Positions 54,677-62,823 of a stretch of 64,000 nt of DNA are shown one piece after another. Every line of letters starts with the position of its first letter. Position 1 is the stretch's first letter. The stretch spans positions 1 through 64,000 of the forward strand of contig JAFZRZ010000029.1 in the NCBI GenBank assembly GCA_017619635.1, given 5' to 3'. Source of the DNA: Lachnospiraceae bacterium. GTDB taxonomy: Bacteria > Bacillota > Clostridia > Lachnospirales > Lachnospiraceae. The notes under the pieces were generated by a model, which saw only the letters and a program-made list of their open reading frames with translations, had not been told where the DNA came from and searched no databases. Made by a program: the position numbers and the translations under genes.

Positions 54677-55339
54677 TTACCTCTTTATCCTTTTGTCTAT
54701 ATAGGATGCCAGTTTAAGTCCTCCCTCCTGAAAGATCTGGACTATCAGCACCAGAAGTGCAACAGTTATCAGCATCACTTTTGTCTGATATCTGTAGTAG
54801 CCGTAATTGACAGCTATGGCTCCCAGGCCTCCGCCACCTACAAAACCTGCCATTGCCGAATATCCGAGTATTGTGGTAAACGCTATCGTCATACCAACCA
54901 GCAGAGACGGTTTTGCCTCGGGAACCAGTACCTTTGATATTATCTGCCATCCTGTTGAGCCCATTGCCTGAGCTGCTTCCACCACCCCATGATTGACCTC
55001 CTTCAGTGAGGCTTCAACCATGCGCGCAACAAATGGTGTTGCTGCTACCACCAGCGGGACCACTGAAGCAGATGAGCCGATTGTGGTTCCCACGATAGCT
55101 CTCGTGAATGGCAGAATCGCTACCAGCAAAATCAAAAACGGAACGGATCTGACAAGGTTTATGACCAGGCCCACGATCCTGTTAACAAATGAGTTTTGAC
55201 AAATCCCGTTTTTGTCTGTTGCATATACAAGCACTCCCAACGGAATGCCCAGTATATATGAAATGACTGTCGATGCGACAACCATATAAAAAGTCTCTCC
55301 GATACCGGTTATAAGCAGATTTATGATCTTTATATTCAT
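54677..55339 (-). CDS. metI: Methionine ABC transporter permease
   Basis: 220 residues with five membrane spans. The permease-ATPase contact loop EASLKEVNHGVVEAAQAMGS (about 118-137) and the C-terminal YSAMAGFVGGGGLGAIAVNYGY are MetI hallmarks. The start overlaps the metN stop (ATGA). It forms the transmembrane pore of the methionine importer. Confidence 0.94.
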   Translation of the reverse strand: MNIKIINLLITGIGETFYMVVASTVISYILGIPLGVLVYATDKNGICQNSFVNRIVGLVINLVRSVPFLILLVAILPFTRAIVGTTIGSSASVVPLVVAATPFVARMVEASLKEVNHGVVEAAQAMGSTGWQIISKVLVPEAKPSLLVGMTIAFTTILGYSAMAGFVGGGGLGAIAVNYGYYRYQTKVMLITVALLVLIVQIFQEGGLKLASYIDKRIKR

Positions 55340-56343
55340 GCGCTTATCACCTCTTTACTTACAAAAACTTCTTCAAACGATACCTTAGTCTTATCAAGAT
55401 AATCCCTGACCTTTTTCACATTTGATTCATCCGGTCTTTCTATCAGAAGCTGTCCGTAAGCCTTTCCTCCTATATCCTCTGTATTTGCTCCGAGTATGTT
55501 CAGTTTTATGCCAAGTTCTGATATAAGATTTGCAAATACCGGTTCAAAGGATGACTGTCCGTCAAATACTATCCTTAAGTAATCTCTTGTGGGTGCAGCT
55601 CCTGAATTTGAGTCAGGCAAAACAAGTTTTCTTCCTGTTTCCGATTTCGGACTTAAAAAGATCTCTTCAACCTTTCCTTCTTCCTCTATCTTTCCGTTAC
55701 TCATGACTGCCACTCTGTCACAGATCTGTTCGACAACCTTCAACTCATGTGTTATCACGACTATCGTCACACCCAGCTTTTTGTTTATGGTCTCAAGAAG
55801 CTCTAAGATATTTCTCGTTGTGAGCGGATCAAGTGCGCTTGTTGCCTCATCACACAAAAGATACTTCGGATTTGTTGCAAGTGCTCTTGCTATGGCCACC
55901 CTCTGTTTCTGTCCTCCTGAAAGCTGTGAAGGATATGAGTTTTCCTTTTCGGTAAGTTCCACCAGCTCAAGCATCTGTCTTGCTCTTGTCAGTGCTTCTT
56001 TTTTTCTCACTCCAGATATGAGAAGCGGATAGCAGATGTTTTCTATCACACTTTTCTGTTCTAAAAGATTGAACTGCTGGAAGATCATCCCTATATTCCG
56101 TCTTGCCTTTAACAGTTCTTTCTTTGAAGCTGAAGTAAGTTCCAGATCGTCCAGATAAACCTTGCCTTCAGTCGGTCTCTCCAGAAGATTGATACATCTT
56201 ACCAGTGTAGACTTTCCTGCTCCGGAAAAACCTATGATCCCGAATATCTCGCCGTCTTTTATCTCTAAGTTTATCCTGTCTGCCGCTTTGATCTTTGTAT
56301 CTTTAGTTTTAAATTCCTTGGATACATCCACAAGTCTTATCAC
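55336..56343 (-). CDS. metN: Methionine ABC transporter ATPase with C-terminal NIL/ACT-like domain
   Basis: 335 residues. Walker A is GFSGAGKSTL (about 37-46), signature QLSGGQKQRVAIARAL, Walker B LLCDEATSALD. The C-terminal ~90 residues (LRIVFDGQSSFEPV, GKAYGQLLIERP) are the NIL regulatory domain that senses intracellular methionine by trans-inhibition. First gene of the unit, behind a promoter and the shared palindrome. Confidence 0.95.
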   Translation of the reverse strand: MIRLVDVSKEFKTKDTKIKAADRINLEIKDGEIFGIIGFSGAGKSTLVRCINLLERPTEGKVYLDDLELTSASKKELLKARRNIGMIFQQFNLLEQKSVIENICYPLLISGVRKKEALTRARQMLELVELTEKENSYPSQLSGGQKQRVAIARALATNPKYLLCDEATSALDPLTTRNILELLETINKKLGVTIVVITHELKVVEQICDRVAVMSNGKIEEEGKVEEIFLSPKSETGRKLVLPDSNSGAAPTRDYLRIVFDGQSSFEPVFANLISELGIKLNILGANTEDIGGKAYGQLLIERPDESNVKKVRDYLDKTKVSFEEVFVSKEVISA

Positions 56344-56366
56344 TGTTATCTCCCTCCTGTGATTTC

Positions 56367-56395
56367 AGTATAAATTGCGCATTCTTATCTGACAA
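56367..56395 (-). promoter_or_regulatory. Promoter of metNIQ
   Basis: A -35 TTGTCA (56390-56395) and a -10 TATACT (56367-56372) are separated by 17 bases. The palindrome at 56417-56435 ends 21-22 bases upstream of the -35, the usual place for a LysR-type activator site. Confidence 0.75.
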
Positions 56396-56416
56396 ATACA
56401 TAAACTTTATTGGTGG

Positions 56417-56435
56417 TTATAGGATTTGCCTATAA
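56417..56435. promoter_or_regulatory. Sulfur-regulon operator copy 1 (19-bp palindrome)
   Basis: TTATAGGATTTGCCTATAA on the plus strand has seven-base arms around five bases. It agrees with the site upstream of metY at 17 of 19 positions, with the same orientation and spacing to the -35. The shared downstream bases CACC-(A/T)ATAAA may be a second half-site. The regulator is not in the window. Confidence 0.7.
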
Positions 56436-56457
56436 TACAAACATCCTTTATATACAG

Positions 56458-56490
56458 CAAAAATCGCGATACCCTTTTGAGATATCGCGG
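56458..56490 (-). terminator. Terminator of the metY operon
   Basis: A stem CGCGATA / TATCGCG (56464-56489) is followed by TTTTTG on the minus strand, just past the GNAT stop at 56515. The metN operator begins about 20 bases downstream. Confidence 0.8.
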
Positions 56491-56514
56491 TCAGCGTGTG
56501 TATCATTTCATTTA

Positions 56515-57021
56515 TCATGCTATGTTTTTATACATATAGACTGTCACAAAAAGAGGATGTGTTCTTCTGACCTCATTTATCTTCTCCTCACGCTCCTTTA
56601 CACTGTTATAAGGAGCAAGAGTGTCAGGATCCATATTTTCATCGGTCAGATATCCAAGCCTCTTATAGAAGCCTTCTGCTTCCTCTCTGCTGGTGATTAT
56701 TATCCTTGATATACCGGCTTCTTTGATCACCTTCTCAGCCTCTAGTATGCCTACTCTTCCCGCACCCTTTTTTCTTGCTTCAGGTACTGTGGCTACTCTT
56801 TCTATCTTAGCATATCCTTTTTCTTTCTCAATATGGATACGACACGTACTTAAAGGCAGCCCGTCATCGTCAACAACAAGAATGTATTGTGAATCAGCTG
56901 TATCCTGAGCAAACTCTGCTTCAAGAGAGCATCCAAAGCCGAATACCATCGCATGTGTCCTTACATAGTGAACACCGGCCACAGCCCACTGGATATCTTT
57001 TGTTACTCTTATAGCTTTCAT
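56515..57021 (-). CDS. GNAT N-acetyltransferase in the sulfur operon
   Basis: 168 residues with the acetyl-CoA loop ATVPEARKKGAGRVGILEAE (~75-94) and IIITSREEAEGFYKRLGYL. It is the last gene of the metY operon, 19 bases after the permease. Acetyltransferases such as SnaA/YtmI occur in B. subtilis S-methylcysteine salvage, where acetylation precedes oxidative C-S cleavage. A comparable detoxifying or salvage acetylation is a reasonable inference, but the substrate is unknown. Confidence 0.82.
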   Translation of the reverse strand: MKAIRVTKDIQWAVAGVHYVRTHAMVFGFGCSLEAEFAQDTADSQYILVVDDDGLPLSTCRIHIEKEKGYAKIERVATVPEARKKGAGRVGILEAEKVIKEAGISRIIITSREEAEGFYKRLGYLTDENMDPDTLAPYNSVKEREEKINEVRRTHPLFVTVYMYKNIA

Positions 57022-57040
57022 TTTTAATGAAACCTCCGTA

Positions 57041-57982
57041 TCACTTCCACTTTATGACAGTGTTATTGAGCTTCTTTACAACCAGATCGATGATGGTTGT
57101 TATAACACCCACCGAAACTATTCCGGCAAGTACGCATCTGTAATCGGCAAAGCTCTTGTATTTCTCGGTAAAGTATCCTATACCTAGATTCATTCCGAGC
57201 ATCTCCGCACCTGACAGACACATGAACGCTCCTCTTAATGTCCTTGATATACTGCCTATGATCTCAGGAAGGCAGTAAGGGAATATAACTTTAAACAGCA
57301 TTCCAACTGTTCCGACTCCCATTGTCTTTGCGGTATCGATTATCCTTCTGTCTATCTGTCCCACTCTGGTCACCATACCCTGGAAGGTAGGCCAGAACAC
57401 CGCCATGAATATGACCGCTATCGCTGCGCTCCTGAATGAAGGGAGCACCATAACGAAGTATGCTGAAAACATGAGCGGTGGTATAAGTGTTACCACATTC
57501 GATATGGGAAGAAGGACTTCTCTGACTCTGTCAACCCATCCGGCAAGAAGTCCCAAAAGTGTTCCCAACAGAATAGCCAAAACAAAACCCCAAAATAACA
57601 ATTTCACCGAACCGACGATATCTGCGACTATCTCGTCCGGTTTTTCCAAAAATACGTGAAAAAGTCCCTCGGGTGACGGTACCAAAAGATCATTGTGTAT
57701 CCATCCGATCTTATATGAAACCTCCCATAGAGCGAAGAAGGCAAACAGTATAACTGCGATATCAGAGGCACTCTTCTTCTTCGTTACAAAAAGGTTTGCT
57801 ATGTACAAAACATATGCCACCACGAGTATTGTTATATAAGCCTCGCTTGTGTAATATGCCTTATGGGTTGAGAAATAAGGCATTGCAAGCGTAAGTGCTA
57901 TATCTGTTATAAACAGCAGTGTTGCCACCGCCAGTTCAGGATACATGCTCCTGTCAAGTTTGAACAAACCCTTTTCTTTCAC
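57041..57982 (-). CDS. SsuC/TauC-like ABC permease
   Basis: 313 residues, BPD-type permease with six or more membrane spans. An extra N-terminal pair of helices (~15-100) is longer than usual. The core has FWGFVLAILLGTLLGLLAG, the ATPase-contact loop IDRRIIDTAKTMGVGTVG, and GAFMCLSGAEMLGMNLGIGY. Relatives import sulfonates, taurine, nitrate or thiamine precursors. The context with metY and GSTs points to an organosulfur substrate. Overlaps the ATPase by four bases. Confidence 0.88.
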   Translation of the reverse strand: MKEKGLFKLDRSMYPELAVATLLFITDIALTLAMPYFSTHKAYYTSEAYITILVVAYVLYIANLFVTKKKSASDIAVILFAFFALWEVSYKIGWIHNDLLVPSPEGLFHVFLEKPDEIVADIVGSVKLLFWGFVLAILLGTLLGLLAGWVDRVREVLLPISNVVTLIPPLMFSAYFVMVLPSFRSAAIAVIFMAVFWPTFQGMVTRVGQIDRRIIDTAKTMGVGTVGMLFKVIFPYCLPEIIGSISRTLRGAFMCLSGAEMLGMNLGIGYFTEKYKSFADYRCVLAGIVSVGVITTIIDLVVKKLNNTVIKWK

Positions 57983-58788
57983 AGGAACACCTCCTCATAT
58001 ATGTTCTCTTCAACATGATTGTAGAATGATGTGATGAGCTTCTTATGAAGTTCCTCATATTTCTTCTTACCCACAAGATCATCCCTCTTTCTTGGATGTG
58101 GTATATCCACATCAACTATGGTCCTGATCTTTCCCGGTTCCATTACCACTATCCTGTCAGCCAAAAGGATAGCCTCATCTATATCATGTGTAACGAAAAC
58201 AACTGTTTTTTTCTTTTCAACCGATAGTCTTGAAACCAGCTCCTGAAGTTCAAGTCTTAACTTGGGATCTATAGCTCCGAAAGGCTCATCAAAGAGTAGG
58301 ATGTCTGATTCAAGAGCAAGTGCTCTTGCGACTGCGACTCTCTGCTGCATACCTCCTGATAACTGCGCCGGATATTTGTCCTTTGCATATGACAGTCCCA
58401 CACTCTCCAAATAGGAATCTGCCAGTTCAAGGCGCTGTTTCTTTGAATAGTTCTTACCGTTTTGTTTTATCCCAAAGAGCACGTTGCCCTTTGCCGTAAG
58501 CCACGGAAACAGTGAATAATGCTGAAACACGACGGCTCTGTCTATACCCGGCCCCGAAACAAGCTTCTCATCCACTCTTATCTCGCCTTTTGTTGCCTTG
58601 TTCATTCCGTTAAGCAGGCTTAAGAGTGTTGATTTTCCACAGCCCGAAGATCCGAGCAGGCATACAAACTCGCCTTCTTTGATCTCCAGACTTATATCTT
58701 TCAAAGCCTCATATTTGGATTTCTTGTCAACATATTCAAAAGAAACATTATTAATATTTATCTTTGTTTTCTTTTCTGTATCACTCAT
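57979..58788 (-). CDS. SsuB/TauB-like ABC ATPase
   Basis: 269 residues. Walker A is LGSSGCGKSTLL (about 48-59), Q-loop in QHYSLFPWLTA, signature QLSGGMQQRVAVARAL, Walker B ILLFDEPFGAID, H-loop VTHDIDEA. This is the nitrate/sulfonate/taurine subfamily. The gene lies two bases after a glutathione-transferase-like gene and overlaps the permease gene. Confidence 0.92.
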   Translation of the reverse strand: MSDTEKKTKININNVSFEYVDKKSKYEALKDISLEIKEGEFVCLLGSSGCGKSTLLSLLNGMNKATKGEIRVDEKLVSGPGIDRAVVFQHYSLFPWLTAKGNVLFGIKQNGKNYSKKQRLELADSYLESVGLSYAKDKYPAQLSGGMQQRVAVARALALESDILLFDEPFGAIDPKLRLELQELVSRLSVEKKKTVVFVTHDIDEAILLADRIVVMEPGKIRTIVDVDIPHPRKRDDLVGKKKYEELHKKLITSFYNHVEENIYEEVFL

Positions 58789-58790
58789 CT

Positions 58791-60002
58791 TTATTCTTTG
58801 ATGGGATTGACAGAAGGATCTATTGAGATGGATACGTTTCTCGGATCGCGCTCTTTTTGATCCTTACTGTTCCACTTGCTTACAGATATCTCTGTCTCAT
58901 AATCCTCATATGTCTCTCCATCCGGATGCTTTCTGTATATTTCGTCCGGAGTCTTTGATAGTTTCTTTCTCTCACCATCGCTCTTCCAAAGCTCATCATA
59001 AGGAACCTGTGAAGCTATCCTCTGCGGATATGGTGCGAATATTCCCTTTGTTGTATTCTCGGGGAATTCGAAGAATGTGTATTTTCTAAACTCCGGTATG
59101 CCAAACAGTTCTTTTACATATCCCCAGATATTCTTATACTCCGTTATCCTCTTCTTCATAGGACCGACGTTATGATAATAAGATGTCTCCCATCTTACCA
59201 GGGTCACATAGAGTCTTATATCACTGTCCGTGATATAGTCACCGAATAAGAATCTGTTTGTTTCAAGTCTCTTGTCGAGTTTTTCGAGAGCATCATAAAA
59301 ATCTTCATATGCCTCGTTGTAAGCCACCCAGCTCTGGCAGAATGCCATGCGGTAGTGACCGTTGTTAACAGTAGGGAAAAGCCAGTCGTTAAACTCATCT
59401 ATCTCTTTTCGATACTTAACAGGATAAAGATCCGGTGCATCCACAGGCTGGAATCGTCTGAAGTAGACCTCAATGTAATTACTCAGTCTGTGATAGTCGT
59501 TATTGACAGCTTTTTTCTCCTTGATGTCAACCAGTGTCGGAGTTGTTGCTCTTCCGGTAAAATTCGGATCAGCCTTTTTATAGAACTCACTTAAGAAATA
59601 TGCTCCTGTAAGAGGATCCTTGTGATCAGGCTTATCACCGAAACCGTGACCGTATATGTTTGACGGTCCGCTGTGTGATGTTGCCTGGTCATAGATCACA
59701 TCAGTAAGTCCTAAAATATCCCTTGCTATTACCGGTCTGTTTGACCAGTGACAGCCGTGCATCCAGTAAATGGCATACCTTCCTGCCTCAGCCTTAAGCT
59801 GGCCTTCCCTGTTTCCGAAAGGTGTGATGAATGCGTTGGGCTGTCTTACGAACACACCTCTTTCATCTATCTCACTTACGGTCTCCTTAGGTCTGGGATC
59901 GACTCCTACTTCTTTCGCATGAAGAGCAGCCTCTTCATCTGTGTAATCTGATATATTTTTTACTGCAGCTGAATGTGCTGCTATAGAGCATGCGTTACTC
60001 AT
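58791..60002 (-). CDS. Glutathionyl-hydroquinone-reductase-like GST inside the ABC operon
   Basis: 403 residues of the Xi/omega-like GST (ECM4/YqjG) family. The thioredoxin-like domain carries the site WMHGCHWSNR (about residue 79), where relatives read CPWAHR or CPWANR. The Cys is kept but Pro-Trp-Ala has become His-Trp-Ser. The helical domain has FLFGDYITDSDIRLYVTLVR. A ~70-residue charged C-terminal tail follows the core. These enzymes normally remove thiol groups from S-aryl adducts using glutathione, which most Clostridia lack. Placed between SsuA- and SsuB-like genes, it probably processes the imported sulfur compound. Confidence 0.85.
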   Translation of the reverse strand: MSNACSIAAHSAAVKNISDYTDEEAALHAKEVGVDPRPKETVSEIDERGVFVRQPNAFITPFGNREGQLKAEAGRYAIYWMHGCHWSNRPVIARDILGLTDVIYDQATSHSGPSNIYGHGFGDKPDHKDPLTGAYFLSEFYKKADPNFTGRATTPTLVDIKEKKAVNNDYHRLSNYIEVYFRRFQPVDAPDLYPVKYRKEIDEFNDWLFPTVNNGHYRMAFCQSWVAYNEAYEDFYDALEKLDKRLETNRFLFGDYITDSDIRLYVTLVRWETSYYHNVGPMKKRITEYKNIWGYVKELFGIPEFRKYTFFEFPENTTKGIFAPYPQRIASQVPYDELWKSDGERKKLSKTPDEIYRKHPDGETYEDYETEISVSKWNSKDQKERDPRNVSISIDPSVNPIKE

Positions 60003-60034
60003 AACTTGTGCCTTTCCTTTCTGCGCTCTTTTAC

Positions 60035-61291
60035 TTATTTATATTCATCGTAAAGCTTTTCCAGTGATGCATAGAACTCATTGTCAGGCTGTTCCTTTAC
60101 AAGCTCGTCAAGAGCGTTCTTATATACATCATCACTGATATTCTGTGAAATATCATATGTGTTGAAATCTAGTCCTGCATCTGCCAAAGCTCCTGAATTG
60201 TAAACCGCTTTAGAATATGACTTGATACCTGAAGCATTGGGATCGCATGAGAACTTTGTTACTCCGCCGTAAAGATAAGTCTCAACATAATCGCTCTCCT
60301 TGCCTGAATAATCAGATACGATCTTTACCACATCGGCTTTAACTGTATCGTCTGTCTCACCTTTCTTGTAGTACTCCCATGCTCTGATCCTTGCTTTCTC
60401 ATATGCTTCAAAAGCATCTCTCTTCTCATTGAGCTTGCTGTGTGATGTAACCTCACGGCAGCATACATAGTTGGGAAGAAGATCTCCGGCTGCAGTGATT
60501 ATCTCAAGGTCATAGCTGTCAGCATACAAAAGTGCATATTCAAGAGGGAGGAAACCTATTTCTATAGCACCCTTCTGTACAGCCTGTGCCGTCTCTGTCT
60601 CATCTGCGTAGTATGTTATATTTCCGCTTCCTTCGCTTTCTATAGCCTCGATGGTCGCAGCATCAACTCCGTTATCCAGAAGATACTGTCTTGTAACCAC
60701 CCATGAAGCCTCATTTCTTACAAAGCCAAGTTTTGCATTTGTAAATGCATCAACATTTATTATCTTTGAAGCATCCTTAAACTGGTCTGCATTGCCCTTC
60801 TTTGCTATAACAGCACCACCTTCAACTGCTGTACCTGCGATGAATGCAAGATCATAACCCGATGCAAGTGCCTGAAGATCCGGTACGAATCCTACTGTTA
60901 AAAGATCAAGTTCGTCACTGCCTGAATCTATAGCTGTGAGTGCGTTGGGACCTGCTAAGTTTACAGGCTCAACCTTTACGCCTTCCTCATCGAAATAACC
61001 AAGCTGTTTTGCAAGGATATCGATCGTGATCCTGATGTTTCCTGTAGGGAATGCAACATAGAGTGTTCCATAATCCTTAGGCTCGTTTGACTCTGTTTCA
61101 ACAGCCGCTTCTTCTTTGTTTTCTGCTGTTTCTGCTGCTGCAACCTCATTCTCTTCAACCTGAGCTGTCTCACTTACGGGCTCATCAGTTGCAACAACTG
61201 TTGTGTTACCACATCCTGCGAGTCCTGACAGGGCAACCGCACCTGTCAGAACCACAGTCAATAATCTTTTTCTAAGTTCTAAGTTTTTCAT
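60035..61291 (-). CDS. SsuA/TauA-like substrate-binding lipoprotein
   Basis: 418 residues, longer than usual. A signal peptide with lipobox Cys27 (LSGLAGC) and an acidic Glu/Ala-rich linker (~35-70) precede an NMT1/SsuA-type fold: TLYVAFPTGNIRITIDILAK, DLLTVGFVPDLQALASGYDL, KLGFVRNEASWVVTRQYL. It would capture an anionic organosulfur compound for the SsuBC-like pair. It lies 30 bases after metY with no terminator, so the genes are cotranscribed. Confidence 0.88.
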   Translation of the reverse strand: MKNLELRKRLLTVVLTGAVALSGLAGCGNTTVVATDEPVSETAQVEENEVAAAETAENKEEAAVETESNEPKDYGTLYVAFPTGNIRITIDILAKQLGYFDEEGVKVEPVNLAGPNALTAIDSGSDELDLLTVGFVPDLQALASGYDLAFIAGTAVEGGAVIAKKGNADQFKDASKIINVDAFTNAKLGFVRNEASWVVTRQYLLDNGVDAATIEAIESEGSGNITYYADETETAQAVQKGAIEIGFLPLEYALLYADSYDLEIITAAGDLLPNYVCCREVTSHSKLNEKRDAFEAYEKARIRAWEYYKKGETDDTVKADVVKIVSDYSGKESDYVETYLYGGVTKFSCDPNASGIKSYSKAVYNSGALADAGLDFNTYDISQNISDDVYKNALDELVKEQPDNEFYASLEKLYDEYK

Positions 61292-61321
61292 AATTTTACT
61301 CTCCTCGTTTCTTAATACTTC

Positions 61322-62605
61322 TTATTTCAAAGCTGAAAATCCTTTTTCAAGGTCTGCTATGATGTCATCAATGTGTTCCGTACCTATTGAAAGACGGATC
61401 GTGTTTCTCTTTATACCCTGATCGAGCAGTTCCTCATCGGAAAGCTGTGAATGTGTTGTTGATGCAGGATGGATCACAAGGCTCTTTACATCTGCAACAT
61501 TGGCAAGAAGTGAGAATATCTCAAGATTGTCAATGAACTTCCATGCCTCATCCTGGCCGCCCTTGATATCAAATGTGAAGATCGAACCGCCGCCGTTGGG
61601 GAAGTACTTCTTGTAAAGCTCATGATCGGGATGATCTTCAAGTGAAGGATGATGAACCTTTTCAACAAGCGGATGATTGTTCAGGTACTCAACAACCTTC
61701 TTTGTGTTCTCAGCATGTCTCTCAACTCTAAGTGAAAGTGTCTCAACACCCTGCAAAAGAAGGAATGCGTTGAAAGGTGAAAGTGTTGCTCCCGTATCTC
61801 TTAAGAGGATCGCTCTTATATATGTAACAAATGCTGCAGGTCCTACTGCATCATAGAATGATACTCCGTGATAGCTGGGGTTGGGATCTGCAATGTTCGG
61901 ATACTTTCCGCTTGCCTTCCAGTTAAACTTACCTGACTCTATAACCACACCGCCAAGTGTTGTTCCATGTCCGCCGATGAACTTTGTTGCTGAATGAACA
62001 ACTATGTCTGCACCATGTTCGAAAGGTCTGAACAGATAAGGTGTTCCGAATGTGTTATCTACAACCACCGGTATTCCGTGCTTGTGAGCTATCTCAGAGA
62101 TCGCATCGATATCGGGGATATCACTGCTGGGATTTCCGAGTGTCTCCAAAAAGATTGCTCTTGTGTCTTCCTTTATGCCTGCCTCAACCTCACTTAAGTT
62201 GTGTGCATCAACAAAGCTTGTCTTTATTCCGTACTGCGGAAGTGTGTGTGCCAAAAGGTTGAATGTTCCACCGTAGATCGTCTTCTGTGCAACTATATGT
62301 CCGCCGTTTGCTGCAAGTGCCTGAATCGTGTATGCGATGGCTGCTGCTCCTGAAGCAAGTGCAAGCGCTGCGCTTCCGCCTTCAAGTGCTGCAAGTCTTC
62401 TTTCCAGAACATCCTGTGTTGTGTTTGTAAGTCTTCCGTAGATGTTACCTGCATCAGCAAGTCCGAATCTGTCTGCAGCATGTTTGCTGTTATGGAACAC
62501 ATAAGATGTTGTCTGGTAGATCGGTACCGCACGTGAATCTGTAACTGAATCAGGTGTCTCCTGGCCTACATGTAACTGTAATGTCTCAAATCTGTAATCA
62601 CTCAT
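61322..62605 (-). CDS. metY: O-acetylhomoserine sulfhydrylase
   Basis: 427 residues from the ATG at 62605 (start MSDYRFETLQLHVG), with AGGAG eight bases upstream. An in-frame ATG seven codons earlier has no ribosome binding site. PLP-dependent Cys/Met metabolism family: YQTTSYVF, YGRLTNTTQDVLERRLAALE, PLP lysine in VHSATKFIGGHGTTLGG. Makes homocysteine from O-acetylhomoserine and sulfide, or cysteine analogously. It is the first gene of the operon, so sulfide (or thiol) released from the imported compound would be fixed here. Confidence 0.94.
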   Translation of the reverse strand: MSDYRFETLQLHVGQETPDSVTDSRAVPIYQTTSYVFHNSKHAADRFGLADAGNIYGRLTNTTQDVLERRLAALEGGSAALALASGAAAIAYTIQALAANGGHIVAQKTIYGGTFNLLAHTLPQYGIKTSFVDAHNLSEVEAGIKEDTRAIFLETLGNPSSDIPDIDAISEIAHKHGIPVVVDNTFGTPYLFRPFEHGADIVVHSATKFIGGHGTTLGGVVIESGKFNWKASGKYPNIADPNPSYHGVSFYDAVGPAAFVTYIRAILLRDTGATLSPFNAFLLLQGVETLSLRVERHAENTKKVVEYLNNHPLVEKVHHPSLEDHPDHELYKKYFPNGGGSIFTFDIKGGQDEAWKFIDNLEIFSLLANVADVKSLVIHPASTTHSQLSDEELLDQGIKRNTIRLSIGTEHIDDIIADLEKGFSALK

Positions 62606-62687
62606 TTTTAATCTCCTCACTTTCAATGAATTGTTATATTGGGTTTTCCCTATCCGCCTAGTGCGTTAGTAGGTATTTGTTGTAATC

Positions 62688-62716
62688 ATTTTTACATGTA
62701 TTCAATTTCTTGTCTA
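62688..62716 (-). promoter_or_regulatory. Promoter of the metY operon
   Basis: A -35 TAGACA (62711-62716) and a weak -10 AAAAAT (62688-62693) with TG two bases upstream are spaced by 17. Weak hexamers suit an activator-dependent promoter. The palindrome at 62738-62756 ends 21 bases upstream of the -35, as in metN. No SAM or T-box riboswitch is recognisable in the ~80-base leader. Confidence 0.5.
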
Positions 62717-62737
62717 ATTCCTATTGTTTATAGGGTG

Positions 62738-62756
62738 TTATAGTTTTTGCCTATAA
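62738..62756. promoter_or_regulatory. Sulfur-regulon operator copy 2 (19-bp palindrome)
   Basis: TTATAGTTTTTGCCTATAA on the plus strand has six-base arms TTATAG/CTATAA in the minus reading. It matches the metN site at 17 of 19 positions. An additional TATAGG-like half-site (about 62728-62733) lies between it and the promoter. Confidence 0.7.
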
Positions 62757-62806
62757 CGTAAAAAGCCCCGTTTTGACTACATTTTGTAGTGAAAACAAGG
62801 CTTTTT
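62757..62806 (-). terminator. Terminator after the second GST gene
   Basis: A long hairpin (outer arms AAAAAGCC / GGCTTTTT, inner arms ACTACA / TGTAGT) starts about 17 bases past the stop at 62824 and ends in TTTTT on the minus strand. It could work in both directions. It separates the upstream GST pair from the metY operon. Confidence 0.8.
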
Positions 62807-62823
62807 CCTATATATACGTGTCT

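Noticed and set aside
56344..56514. A SAM riboswitch upstream of metN
   Set aside because: The gap is occupied by a terminator, the palindrome and a promoter. The transcript leader is only about 20 bases, too short for a riboswitch.
62627..62823. A SAM or T-box riboswitch in the metY leader
   Set aside because: I looked for SAM-I core elements and a T-box motif and found neither; the region holds a promoter, the palindrome and the terminator of the preceding gene.
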